Origin: Keratinibaculum paraultunense | Lineage (GTDB): Bacteria > Bacillota > Clostridia > Tissierellales > Tepidimicrobiaceae | Assembly (NCBI RefSeq): GCF_016767175.1 | Contig: NZ_CP068564.1 | Span: 1,736,001 to 1,800,000 of the forward strand | Reading direction: 5' to 3' | DNA length: 64,000 nucleotides | Shown here: positions 12,234 through 19,989 of the stretch, in pieces | How the letters are laid out: every line of letters starts with the position of its first letter | How positions within the stretch are numbered: the stretch's first letter is position 1 | The notes under the pieces: model-generated | What the model was told of the DNA's origin: nothing | Databases searched by the model: none | Seen by the model: the letters and a program-made list of their open reading frames with translations, nothing else | Translations under genes and position numbers: made by a program

Positions 12234-12242
12234 CCCTGGTGC
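12219..12242. repeat. Dispersed 24-bp repeat at the outer end of leader 1
   Basis: Same element as at 3135-3158 with one base change; see also 32830-32852. Homology between the two CRISPR leaders ends inside it, so it marks the boundary of the duplicated unit. Confidence 0.7.
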
Positions 12243-12367
12243 ATTCTAGAATTTCCTGCTTCATTGACCCAGTAACCTACTTATCTAGGTAAAGAAACAA
12301 AGCGATTCACAGACGTAAATTCGGATAGTCCCTACCCTAATTTATTTAATGGATGTGCCACCACTAA

Positions 12368-12700
12368 TTATAAATCCTTTAGTCCTTGGTTTAATATATT
12401 GATACTAGCATTTATATCTCTGTTGTGGTAAGTACCGCATTGGGGACAAATCCATTCTCTTATAGATAAGTTTTTTGTTTTTCCTTTTTATAATTACAAT
12501 TATTGCATATTTGACTACGTGTATTGATTTTGCTAGTTTTGGATTTTTAACCATCCCTTTTATATTTAATTCTTTGTTTGTTAAAATTTTTGCTTCCTTT
12601 TTTGTTCCTTAGATAATTGTCTTTGTAGTTTTGCTAATTTCTTTTCATATTTATATGTTAATTTATTGCTTTCACATATTAAGATTCTACACTAAAACTA
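12368..12700 (-). pseudogene. IS200/IS605-family tnpB, decayed C-terminal remnant
   Basis: On the minus strand, frameshifted pieces read KYEKKLAKLQRQLSKEQKRK, then [23 protein letters not shown] and [20 protein letters not shown], ending at TAA 12368. This is the typical TnpB end: a helix, a C4 zinc ribbon (CxxC...CxxC) and the RDxNAS signature with the last catalytic aspartate. There are several frame breaks and no N-terminal half, so it is dead. The sequence beyond its stop (12243-12367) contains TGAAGCAGGAA, a segment resembling the guide-RNA/right-end region of such elements. No tnpA is present. The family encodes RNA-guided nucleases; here it is only a relic beside a CRISPR leader. Confidence 0.75.
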
Positions 12701-12784
12701 ATATAATATTTACCATTTGTATTTGGCTAATCGTTTCCAACAATTTTTTCCCAGTAAATTTTCTATAAAATTTACATTTTAATT

Positions 12785-13330
12785 TAGGAAGTTTAATTTA
12801 TTCCTTCACATAAATTCATCTACAAGCCTTACGTAATCTCCTCTGCAAATTAAATGATGATTCCCCATAGGATTGGTTAAAAAATAGTCTTCTAAGTTAC
12901 TGCTTAATCTAAACAAGATAGCTTATCCTTCTGGAATTTCTCCGTGAATTGCAACTCCTATCCCTGATTCAAAGTGAGTACCCAATACATATATTAATTC
13001 TTCGATATTTATTTCTATAGCATTTATTCCAAACCTTTTATTTAAATTTTCATAATCCACCTGAGAGACTATAAGCCAATTGGAAGGTTTACCTATCACT
13101 CCTATATTTATATTTTCAGTATTTTATTCGCTTTTATAATATCGTTGATACTTTTTATTTTATTAGAAATATAATCTACACTTCCATGTAATATCTCACC
13201 TTTTAATCCTTCTTGTTTCAAAAATATAAGTATCTCTAAAGAGGCTTTATTTTCTCCATTGGTAAGTAAATAATTCAGCTATAATATTGTATTGATTATA
13301 CCACAAGCACTTTCATACAAAACTACGGTT
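12785..13330 (-). pseudogene. Fucose-isomerase-like gene remnant
   Basis: The minus strand carries broken frames: ESACGIINTI, then LTNGENKASLEILIFLKQEG, then INIGVIGKPSNWLIVSQVDY, then GTHFESGIGVAIHGEIPEG before a stop, then YFLTNPMGNHHLICRGDYVR. The GVIGKPSNWLI and PMGNHH segments resemble the L-fucose isomerase-like protein family (COG2407). At least two frame changes and one in-frame stop show it is inactive. The family assignment is from memory of motifs and should be treated as tentative. Confidence 0.5.
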
Positions 13331-13415
13331 CATATAATCTTTTACCATTGTTTTAATTTTTTATATCTATTTCTAATAATTATATAATATAACATTGCAT
13401 ATATGTTATAGAAGT

Positions 13416-13447
13416 AAACAACGGTAAGAATATTCTTACCGTTGTTT
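13416..13447. terminator. Perfect 32-bp palindrome, terminator
   Basis: AAACAACGGTAAGAAT is followed directly by ATTCTTACCGTTGTTT. It lies 36 bases past the stop of the leftward gene ending at 13483 and ends that sigma-factor operon. Confidence 0.75.
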
Positions 13448-13482
13448 AAATATTAGTTTTTTATTAAAAATATAATCATTTA

Positions 13483-14685
13483 CTACATAATATAATTAGC
13501 AGCATTAATAACCTTTGTATCCTTATCTGATAGTCCAAAACCACCTAATAAATCTTTGAATTTATCTATTGGTCTATCTGTAATCATTCCTACATCTTTT
13601 GAAACAATCTCTACAGCACTTTTTTGTTCTTCACTACAATTTATAACTCCACAATCTACAAATTCTAATTTTTCTTCTATTTCATCTGGATCTATATCTT
13701 CTTTTATATTTACAATACCACAATCGAAAACTCTAAGTCCTTCTGGATATTTATTTAATTTTCGTTTATCGATAGTTAAATAAGGTTTATCTCCTATGCT
13801 AGCTCCTTTTATTATTTCTATATCATTGTATTCTGGATTTATAGTACTAAGTTTATCAATAAATTTTTCATTAATAAATATAGTTCCTTCTACTTTAAGC
13901 CTTGTTAATTTATCTAATGCATTTTCACTTTCATTATTTATTATTAAGTCTCCATCTACATATAGTTTATCCCCATATTTTTTTATTAAATTATTATTTA
14001 ATATTTTCTCACTTGTGTAGGTGAGGCCATCAGGGATAACTTTTATTTTTACATGTTCATCAAATAAAGCTACAGCTTCTTCTAGCAATTTTTCAGCTAT
14101 AATAGCTTTTTTTGTAATAAATGTAGCTCCTATTTCTTTTAAATAAGCTATATCCAAATCATTATCTGGAATAACAACTTTGTTTTTTACATAATATTTT
14201 TCACCTTTTGCTCTTAATATAAATGTCTTATCTAAAATTAATTTACTTTTAAGTCTAATTGCATCTCCAGGATAAGAATCTATACTGCCATTTACTTTAA
14301 TTGGAGGTAATTTATCTTTTATATTAGTAGAATAGGAAAGTTGACCATTTACTTGAATTAAAATAAATTTGTCTAATACTTCTTGAGATTTTGTGTCTAT
14401 ATTTAAATTACCATTTACAATTAATACGGTAGGTTTTTGTAACATAGTGCTATCTAAAATTTCATAGGAACCATTTTGAATCATAATTTCAGCTTCTTTG
14501 GGAACTTCCATTACCTCTGCTGCATTCATATTTACATTATATTTTGCCATAATATCTTTCGTCTCTTGAGTTACTAAAACAGTAGCTGCATTTATATTTA
14601 TTTCTTTGTAGGAATCTAACGTTGCCTCTGATACACTTCTTGCATCACATACCGCAGCATTAATTACTAATTTTTTCTTTTCCAT
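13483..14685 (-). CDS. Repeat-rich protein encoded with an ECF sigma factor, unknown function
   Basis: A 400-residue soluble-looking protein without a signal peptide or membrane segments. From about residue 75 it has short repeats of the kind LIVNGNLNI, IQVNGQLSY, IKVNGSIDS, YVDGDLIIN and VEGTIFIN, which suggests a beta-solenoid. The N-terminus (VINAAVCDARSVSEATLDSY) occurs in similar clostridial proteins beside sigma genes. The ATG at 14685 is chosen over the GTG at 14694, because AGGTGA lies 6 nt before the ATG; the ribosome site is inside the end of the sigma gene, so the two are translationally coupled. A role as sigma regulator or cell-envelope protein is possible but not shown. Confidence 0.75.
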   Translation of the reverse strand: MEKKKLVINAAVCDARSVSEATLDSYKEININAATVLVTQETKDIMAKYNVNMNAAEVMEVPKEAEIMIQNGSYEILDSTMLQKPTVLIVNGNLNIDTKSQEVLDKFILIQVNGQLSYSTNIKDKLPPIKVNGSIDSYPGDAIRLKSKLILDKTFILRAKGEKYYVKNKVVIPDNDLDIAYLKEIGATFITKKAIIAEKLLEEAVALFDEHVKIKVIPDGLTYTSEKILNNNLIKKYGDKLYVDGDLIINNESENALDKLTRLKVEGTIFINEKFIDKLSTINPEYNDIEIIKGASIGDKPYLTIDKRKLNKYPEGLRVFDCGIVNIKEDIDPDEIEEKLEFVDCGVINCSEEQKSAVEIVSKDVGMITDRPIDKFKDLLGGFGLSDKDTKVINAANYIM

Positions 14686-14686
14686 A

Positions 14687-15157
14687 TTAATCACCTTTTC
14701 CTTTCTCCATAAAATATATTTTAGACATCTTTTTCCTTGCAGAAGATAATCTTGACCTTACAGTTGATGGGGGTAAATCAAATATCTCGCCAAGTTCAGT
14801 AGAATTATATCCTTCTATATACCTCATCCAAAACAATGTTCTCTCATTTTCTGGTAAATGAGCACACAATTGACTTACTAAAATTTTACTTAAATCATCT
14901 TCTTTAAATAAAGGTTCTTCCTTTATAGGTTTATTTGCCATATGTCTTACATTATCAATAAATATATTTTTTGCAGTTTTATATAACCAAGAACCACATT
15001 GAGCCTCTGTCAATTGATTAAGAATATGTGCATTTTCAAGTGCTCTTAAAAAGGTCTCCTGTACTATGTCTTCTGCAGCGGAAGTATTGCCTCTGGAGAG
15101 GTTCATACAATACCACAAAAGTTTATTATAATAATCCTTGTATAATTTATCTATCAA
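14687..15157 (-). CDS. ECF-type RNA polymerase sigma factor
   Basis: 156 residues with the two sigma-70 domains of the small ECF class. Region 2 includes EDIVQETFLRAL and WLYKTAKNIFIDNVR (about 30-75). Region 4 includes LPENERTLFWMRYIEGYNSTELGEIFDLPPSTVRSRLSSARKK, a helix-turn-helix that reads the -35 box (about 98-148). It starts at TTG with GGAGGGG just before it. A matching ECF promoter lies 35-65 bases upstream, so it is probably self-regulated. No separate anti-sigma membrane protein is present; the repeat-rich protein coupled downstream is the only candidate partner. Confidence 0.9.
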   Translation of the reverse strand: MIDKLYKDYYNKLLWYCMNLSRGNTSAAEDIVQETFLRALENAHILNQLTEAQCGSWLYKTAKNIFIDNVRHMANKPIKEEPLFKEDDLSKILVSQLCAHLPENERTLFWMRYIEGYNSTELGEIFDLPPSTVRSRLSSARKKMSKIYFMEKGKGD

Positions 15158-15190
15158 TTTACCCCTCCTCTTTTTTTTGATGTCTTTACT

Positions 15191-15222
15191 TATTAGACGA
15201 ATGAGAAGTGAAAAGTGTTGAC
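15191..15222 (-). promoter_or_regulatory. Likely ECF autoregulatory promoter
   Basis: On the minus strand GTCAACAC (15222-15215) and CGTCTAATA (15199-15191) place the AAC and CGTC cores 17 nt apart. That is the usual layout of ECF promoters and lies just ahead of the sigma gene. Confidence 0.55.
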
Positions 15223-15228
15223 TTTTTT

Positions 15229-15271
15229 AAAAAATAAAAAAATCACCTATAGAATCAATAATTATAGGTGA
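15229..15271 (-). terminator. Rho-independent terminator of the CRISPR effector operon
   Basis: On the minus strand TCACCTATA (15271-15263) pairs with TATAGGTGA (15251-15243) and is followed by a long T run. It lies about 100 bases after the NERD gene stop and separates the cas operon from the sigma operon. Confidence 0.8.
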
Positions 15272-15283
15272 AATTAATAGAGC

Positions 15284-15345
15284 TTGAAAATTCCTTATAG
15301 ATAAACTATAATCCCCTATTTCATATATTGATATCACTATTTTTT
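15284..15345 (-). CRISPR. Relic CRISPR locus: one degenerate repeat and a leader fragment
   Basis: Bases 15284-15313 align over 30 positions to the array repeat; ATTCCTTATAG and ACTATAATC are kept, while the crRNA handle side has drifted. Immediately right of it CATATATTGATATCACTA (about 15321-15338) matches the leader segment that follows both arrays at the same distance and orientation. No spacer or second repeat remains. It is transcribed as part of the cas operon 3' end, ahead of the terminator. Confidence 0.75.
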
Positions 15346-15371
15346 TATTTATAGTTTTATTATTCAATATT

Positions 15372-16094
15372 CTATCTTTGCTTATACTCCATTACATTAT
15401 CTATATGCTCTCTTTTTAACTCTTCCGAAACATTTGTATATGGCTTCAAAGTATTATATATATTTATAATTTCCTCCGGAGATATAACCTGATTTAATCC
15501 ATTCATAATATTTTTCATGATATCTACAAGTTCTTCTCTTTTCACTACATATACATTGTTAGAATAAGTTTGTATTTTTTTTAAAGTACATCTTTCACTA
15601 AAAACTATTATAGAACTATAGTTTTCGTTCTTGATATTATAGCCTTTATGCTTCAATAGCTCTTTCAAGTACTTTATATGACTATTATTTTGCCATATTG
15701 GGTTATAAAACTTTTCTTTTGTGCCATTTTTAAATGTTTGAGTCCAAAATCTGTCTTTTTCATCCCCAAAAATCCAACCACTATAGTTCTTAGATTCTAT
15801 AACATATATTCCTGTTTGGTGAATAAATATCAAATCTATTTCTGTTGTAGTACCATCTTCTTTTGGAATATATACATTAGCCAACTTTTTTGAATATCCA
15901 CCTAACTCTCCTAACTTTTCGAAAGTTAAATATTCACCATTAAAACCTTTATCAAACCTAACTTGAGAATAACTTTTATTTGTTTCTTTTTTATAGCTAC
16001 TTTTTTCATACTTTCTCTTATCAATAAAAAAGTATATTATTAAGGCTACTATAAAAATAAATAATAAAATAATAAAAATCGCCCCTTTGCTCAA
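15372..16094 (-). CDS. Membrane-anchored NERD-domain nuclease-like protein at the end of the cas operon
   Basis: 240 residues. An N-terminal membrane segment (about 5-24) is followed by a basic stretch and a NERD domain (about 45-165). Candidate nuclease residues are intact: GxxGE at Glu54, Asp87 in TEIDLIF, and Glu100/Lys102 in VIESKN, which is a full D-ExK set. NERD domains belong to the PD-(D/E)xK fold and are presumed DNA- or RNA-cleaving. The gene starts at TTG without an evident ribosome site, 18 bases after the preceding stop, so it probably depends on read-through translation. Its place as last gene of a type III operon suggests a membrane-bound accessory effector. It has no CARF domain, so it is not obviously switched by cyclic oligoadenylate. 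Confidence 0.82.
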   Translation of the reverse strand: MSKGAIFIILLFIFIVALIIYFFIDKRKYEKSSYKKETNKSYSQVRFDKGFNGEYLTFEKLGELGGYSKKLANVYIPKEDGTTTEIDLIFIHQTGIYVIESKNYSGWIFGDEKDRFWTQTFKNGTKEKFYNPIWQNNSHIKYLKELLKHKGYNIKNENYSSIIVFSERCTLKKIQTYSNNVYVVKREELVDIMKNIMNGLNQVISPEEIINIYNTLKPYTNVSEELKREHIDNVMEYKQR

Positions 16095-16112
16095 TTAATA
16101 TTGATAATTTGT

Positions 16113-18038
16113 TTATTTATTTTTATTTCTTCCATTAGCAGTTTCTTTATAAAAAGACAATGTTAAATCTTTTTCTGTTACTTTACATAATGTTTTGTTT
16201 ATTTTAGGCTTAGTCCCCGTTCCTCCATTAAAACATTTATTTGCTATAAACCAATTATAAATAGTCTCTTTTCCTTTTTTATCTATAGCTTTTGGATAAG
16301 AAATTGTACCCTTTATACTATTTAAATTTGTCGCTATTTTTACCTCTCGCAAAACATCATCATTAAATTTAGGTAAATCTATTTCTATATCCTCATATCT
16401 ATATGCATTATCAACTGTATCTAAATCTATAATTCTCTTTTTTACTGAATTAACAACTATCTTTACACTTCCTAGACCTAAAGGTTTTCCCATACCCATT
16501 TTGTGACAGTAATTTGATTTTCCACTGTTATCTCCTAAATTCAAAACCCAAACTAATTTATTTAATTCATCTTTTGTAATCCTTTCAAAAAATACTTTAA
16601 ATTCAAATTTTACTCCCTTTTTAACTGGCCTTATAGTGACATTCCTTTTATTACATTTGTTATTTTTCACTGTTAATCCTTCTCTATGATGCCAATAAAA
16701 TTTTCGTCCTCTCAATTCAGGCTTAAAACCCTCTATTTTGATTTTTCTATTTCCACTCCACTTTGCAGCATAATCGTAAGTCCATATTTCAGCATCTTTC
16801 AAAGTCTCCCTTGGAGATTTTATATAAAATTCCGTAGAAGATATTCTTGGTGTAGCTAATTCCTTCAGAGTAACTATATCATCATAAATTCCATTATCAT
16901 TAGATTTATATCTTCCATCTGTAAACCTAATCCTAGATGAATTGGCTTCTTGTCCTACCATCCCAAACAAACTACAAGCATCACATAATTTATTTATATC
17001 ATCACAAGGATTATAATCACCCATATCTTTTAAAATCTTTTCAATTGTATTGTAATAAACTTCCCTTGTAATACAAGACGGAGATAAATATATAAATCCA
17101 TCTTTATTTCCTACTTTTTTATAAAATACTGGTATAGCATCAATTTCTTCATTTTCTAATAAACTTATTTTTCTTTCATAATCATCAAACTCTTTTTCCA
17201 ATTCTTCATTTTTCTTTTCAATATTGTCTTTATATATAGCTATTACTTTTTTAAGATTATCTAAATTATCCATTCTACTAACAACTTTTTTCGAATTACC
17301 TTCTGCACTTATGATGGAAAAATGATGCTTATTCCAAAATTCTCCTCCTAAAAGAACATATCCTTCCTTATAATCTTTAAGTTCATGCTGTTTTTCCGCA
17401 TCATATAGAATTATATCTTCTACAACAGTACCTATAATAATAGATTCCCCTCTTTTATTTTTCTTAATATAATTTGAACCTGGTCTAAAAAGAACCCTTT
17501 GTCCATTAGAATACTTTTTTTTACAAAATCGTTCATTAGAATCATTTTTACATTCTTTGTACTTTGCCATAAATTTTTCACTAGCATATAAAACATATTC
17601 ATCATTTTCTTTTTTTATTATCCCTGGCTTACTTGCATCTGACATTCTCTTTGATAAAATTCTTTTATCATCTATCACTGAAAAGCAAGAATTTGTTAAA
17701 GCTTCATATATAGTCCTTATGGTACCTCTTATAGAACTACCTGGAATTACTGGTTCTTTTACATCTTTATAGCTAATTTTGTTCAAATCTTCATAAGAAA
17801 AAAAATCATAAGATTTATGGTCTTTATCTTCACATTCAACATTTAACCCATTTTTATTTGTTGTATTAGGTATGAATATAGATGTCTTAGTAATCAAAGT
17901 ACAATCTATGACACCCGATATAAGTTCTCTATCCTTAACAATTTCTTTTATATTATTGTCTTTTTTACATTTTCCATAAGCTGATATGAAATTGTATGGA
18001 TTTACAAAAGACTTACTTTTATCTTCCTTCCATGACAT
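16113..18038 (-). CDS. Type III-D RAMP protein, Cas7 with large insertion (TIGR03986-like)
   Basis: 641 residues. The N-terminal Cas7/RAMP core has the signature VIPGSSIRGTIR (97-108). A long insertion follows (about 115-345), with a basic, lysine-rich part and a helical segment near 262-297. A cysteine-bearing CDACSLFGMVG (352-362) and the C-terminal glycine-rich loop MGMGKPLGLGSVK (514-526) close the fold. This layout matches the TIGR03986 RAMP family and the Cas7-insertion subunit of III-Dv complexes, which lies at the far end of the effector and holds crRNA and target RNA. Asp45 and Asp71/Asp73/Asp78 precede the RAMP loop and are candidates for target cleavage, but the choice needs a structure. 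A GGAGGAG ribosome site precedes the ATG. Confidence 0.88.
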   Translation of the reverse strand: MSWKEDKSKSFVNPYNFISAYGKCKKDNNIKEIVKDRELISGVIDCTLITKTSIFIPNTTNKNGLNVECEDKDHKSYDFFSYEDLNKISYKDVKEPVIPGSSIRGTIRTIYEALTNSCFSVIDDKRILSKRMSDASKPGIIKKENDEYVLYASEKFMAKYKECKNDSNERFCKKKYSNGQRVLFRPGSNYIKKNKRGESIIIGTVVEDIILYDAEKQHELKDYKEGYVLLGGEFWNKHHFSIISAEGNSKKVVSRMDNLDNLKKVIAIYKDNIEKKNEELEKEFDDYERKISLLENEEIDAIPVFYKKVGNKDGFIYLSPSCITREVYYNTIEKILKDMGDYNPCDDINKLCDACSLFGMVGQEANSSRIRFTDGRYKSNDNGIYDDIVTLKELATPRISSTEFYIKSPRETLKDAEIWTYDYAAKWSGNRKIKIEGFKPELRGRKFYWHHREGLTVKNNKCNKRNVTIRPVKKGVKFEFKVFFERITKDELNKLVWVLNLGDNSGKSNYCHKMGMGKPLGLGSVKIVVNSVKKRIIDLDTVDNAYRYEDIEIDLPKFNDDVLREVKIATNLNSIKGTISYPKAIDKKGKETIYNWFIANKCFNGGTGTKPKINKTLCKVTEKDLTLSFYKETANGRNKNK

Positions 18039-18053
18039 AATATCTCCTCCAAA

Positions 18054-18593
18054 TCAAAGTTTTATATCGAGCAATCTAAAATCCTCAATTATAGCCATAC
18101 CGTCTTCCTCACTGCACCCTATATAATTTCTAATCACCAATTTCCCTTCATTATCATTAGTTACATTTTCATTAATGGGAATATGATATTTTTTTATTTT
18201 TTCTTCTTCTAATTCCATAAAAATTCCATCATTTTTAATTTTATTTCCCCAAAGTAATAATTCTTCATCATAAAAATCATATTCTTTGCCTTCATTGTCA
18301 ATTCTAATCCTATTCTTAAAATCGCCCTTTGATTTCCATATATATAATTCTTTCTCATTATTAAATATCCTCATATCTATAAATAAATCTTGGTTTTGCA
18401 ATACTTCAGTCTTAAAAATAAAATCTTTGTCTTTATACAAACCTACTGAAACTTCATTGCTTTCTTTCAACAAAATATAGGCTGTATCTTCATTAAATAT
18501 TTCTTTTATTCTTGTTTTCATATTGAAAAAATCTATATTGCAATTATTAACAGATGATTTAATGGTTGACATGCTGTAATTCAATTCAATCAT
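18054..18593 (-). CDS. csx19: Type III-D CRISPR protein Csx19
   Basis: 179 residues, no membrane segment. The order of conserved points fits the Csx19 (TIGR03984) family: DMRIFNNEKELYIWK, a charged GDFKNRIRIDN stretch, LLLWGNKI, HIPINEN, then LVIRNYIG and a C-terminal FRLLD. Csx19 is the marker subunit of type III-D effectors and, in the solved III-Dv complex, is an integral small subunit rather than a nuclease. The gene sits between the double-Cas7 and Cas7-insertion genes, with AGGAGGTG in front of ATG and 12-15 base gaps, as expected for a subunit made in fixed proportion. I see no catalytic motif. Confidence 0.82.
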   Translation of the reverse strand: MIELNYSMSTIKSSVNNCNIDFFNMKTRIKEIFNEDTAYILLKESNEVSVGLYKDKDFIFKTEVLQNQDLFIDMRIFNNEKELYIWKSKGDFKNRIRIDNEGKEYDFYDEELLLWGNKIKNDGIFMELEEEKIKKYHIPINENVTNDNEGKLVIRNYIGCSEEDGMAIIEDFRLLDIKL

Positions 18594-18605
18594 TTAAAAC
18601 ACCTC

Positions 18606-19988
18606 CTATATACTTTCAAAGCTTCCAATCTCTTCTTTAAGGGCTTTGAAATATTTTTTCTCATCTTCTTTACACAATGGTTGTCCATTAATTAAAATTG
18701 ATTCTCTTTTGATAGAAAAATCATCCTCCGCTACAACTAGCCCTCTTCCCACAGATATTTCTCCTCCTATAGCTAACATCCCGCTCATTAAATCATATAT
18801 GCTTAAAATCAATAATCCTATTTCCCATTGTTTTTGAGCCTTTATATAAATATCTAAAAATACATCACCATTTACCGCTACTCTCTCCTCAAACAATGCT
18901 TTAGAACATGCACCACCTGTAAACCTATCTATTTTTGTTCTACTTATATTGATAAACTTAGACTTATCTAAATCTACAGATTCTTTAAATCTTATCCTTG
19001 AAGCTTTAGACTTTTTATCTTTGTTAACATATCCAAACAATTCTTCAATTTTTTCTTTTGCCTGTTTTTCTGTTAATCCTAAATCATACAAAATAATAAA
19101 CATTCTATGTCTTATAGCTCCTGCCCAAGTAGTTCCAGGAACTATCAATCTATCATCATAATCTAATTGTTTTGAATCTACATCAGTGTTTTGAACTATA
19201 TAATCTCTTATGAGTATAGTATCTCTAACTTTAAGGGGAACTTTTATATGGGTATCAATATTCATATTTTCGCATTTCTTGACTAAATCCATAAATTCAT
19301 TACCTGATTTAAAGGCTTCTTTACTCACTTTAAAAAATTTTTTATCCCAGTTAAATTCCAAAAATTCTCTTAACAGGTTTTCTTTCATTTCTGAACTATC
19401 AAAATCAAATTTTAAAATTTCTGTACCTATTAATTTTATATTTCCAAATCCTCTATTTTTCTTTGCACCTATATAAATATTTCCTTTTTCCAATTCAGAT
19501 ATTATTATAGCCAAAATTTTTAATATATCTTTTTCTTTATCTTTAAAACTATTTCTCAAACATAGCTCTAGCTTAAAATCAAACTCATTATCTCTTTCTA
19601 AAATCTGATAATCGTACTTTGCATATTCATTAGTTTTTGCAACTTTTATAAAGTCATTTACAGCTATTCCATCTCTCATTGAAATAGTTCCTTCTTTTAT
19701 CAATATGGAATCATAAAAATACAACAAACTCTGATTAGATCCAGTTTCTTCTCCTCCAAACAAGATATCTATTGATTCTTTCTCTTCATTTAAAATTTCT
19801 TCTATATAATTTCTAACTGAACCTGCTATACTTGTTCCTGGTATAAATGGATTTCCATTGGAATCTTTAATCAAATCATTATCTGTAAATTCTCTTTCTC
19901 CATTTCCTACAAGCAATGGTGACAATAGTTTTAGTTTCCCTTTTATATAAATAACCTTTTCTACCCTATTAGTATCTTTATTTCCCAT
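18606..19988 (-). CDS. Type III-D RAMP protein with two fused Cas7 domains (Cas7-2x)
   Basis: 460 residues from the preferred start. Two RAMP/Cas7 (Csm3-like) domains lie in tandem. The first has FIPGTSIAGSVRNY near residue 50 and the glycine-rich IYIGAKKNRGFGNI near 167-180. The second has LIVPGTTWAGAIRH near 280 and the glycine loop GGEISVGRG near 418. Aspartates a few residues before each IPG/VPG loop (FTDND and DYDD) are candidate target-RNA-cutting residues. The ATG at 19988 is chosen because AGAGGTGAT lies just ahead of it; a longer frame from 20015 has no such site. The start lies one base after the upstream stop. It forms two backbone units of the III-Dv effector. Confidence 0.88.
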   Translation of the reverse strand: MGNKDTNRVEKVIYIKGKLKLLSPLLVGNGEREFTDNDLIKDSNGNPFIPGTSIAGSVRNYIEEILNEEKESIDILFGGEETGSNQSLLYFYDSILIKEGTISMRDGIAVNDFIKVAKTNEYAKYDYQILERDNEFDFKLELCLRNSFKDKEKDILKILAIIISELEKGNIYIGAKKNRGFGNIKLIGTEILKFDFDSSEMKENLLREFLEFNWDKKFFKVSKEAFKSGNEFMDLVKKCENMNIDTHIKVPLKVRDTILIRDYIVQNTDVDSKQLDYDDRLIVPGTTWAGAIRHRMFIILYDLGLTEKQAKEKIEELFGYVNKDKKSKASRIRFKESVDLDKSKFINISRTKIDRFTGGACSKALFEERVAVNGDVFLDIYIKAQKQWEIGLLILSIYDLMSGMLAIGGEISVGRGLVVAEDDFSIKRESILINGQPLCKEDEKKYFKALKEEIGSFESI

Positions 19989-19989
19989 A

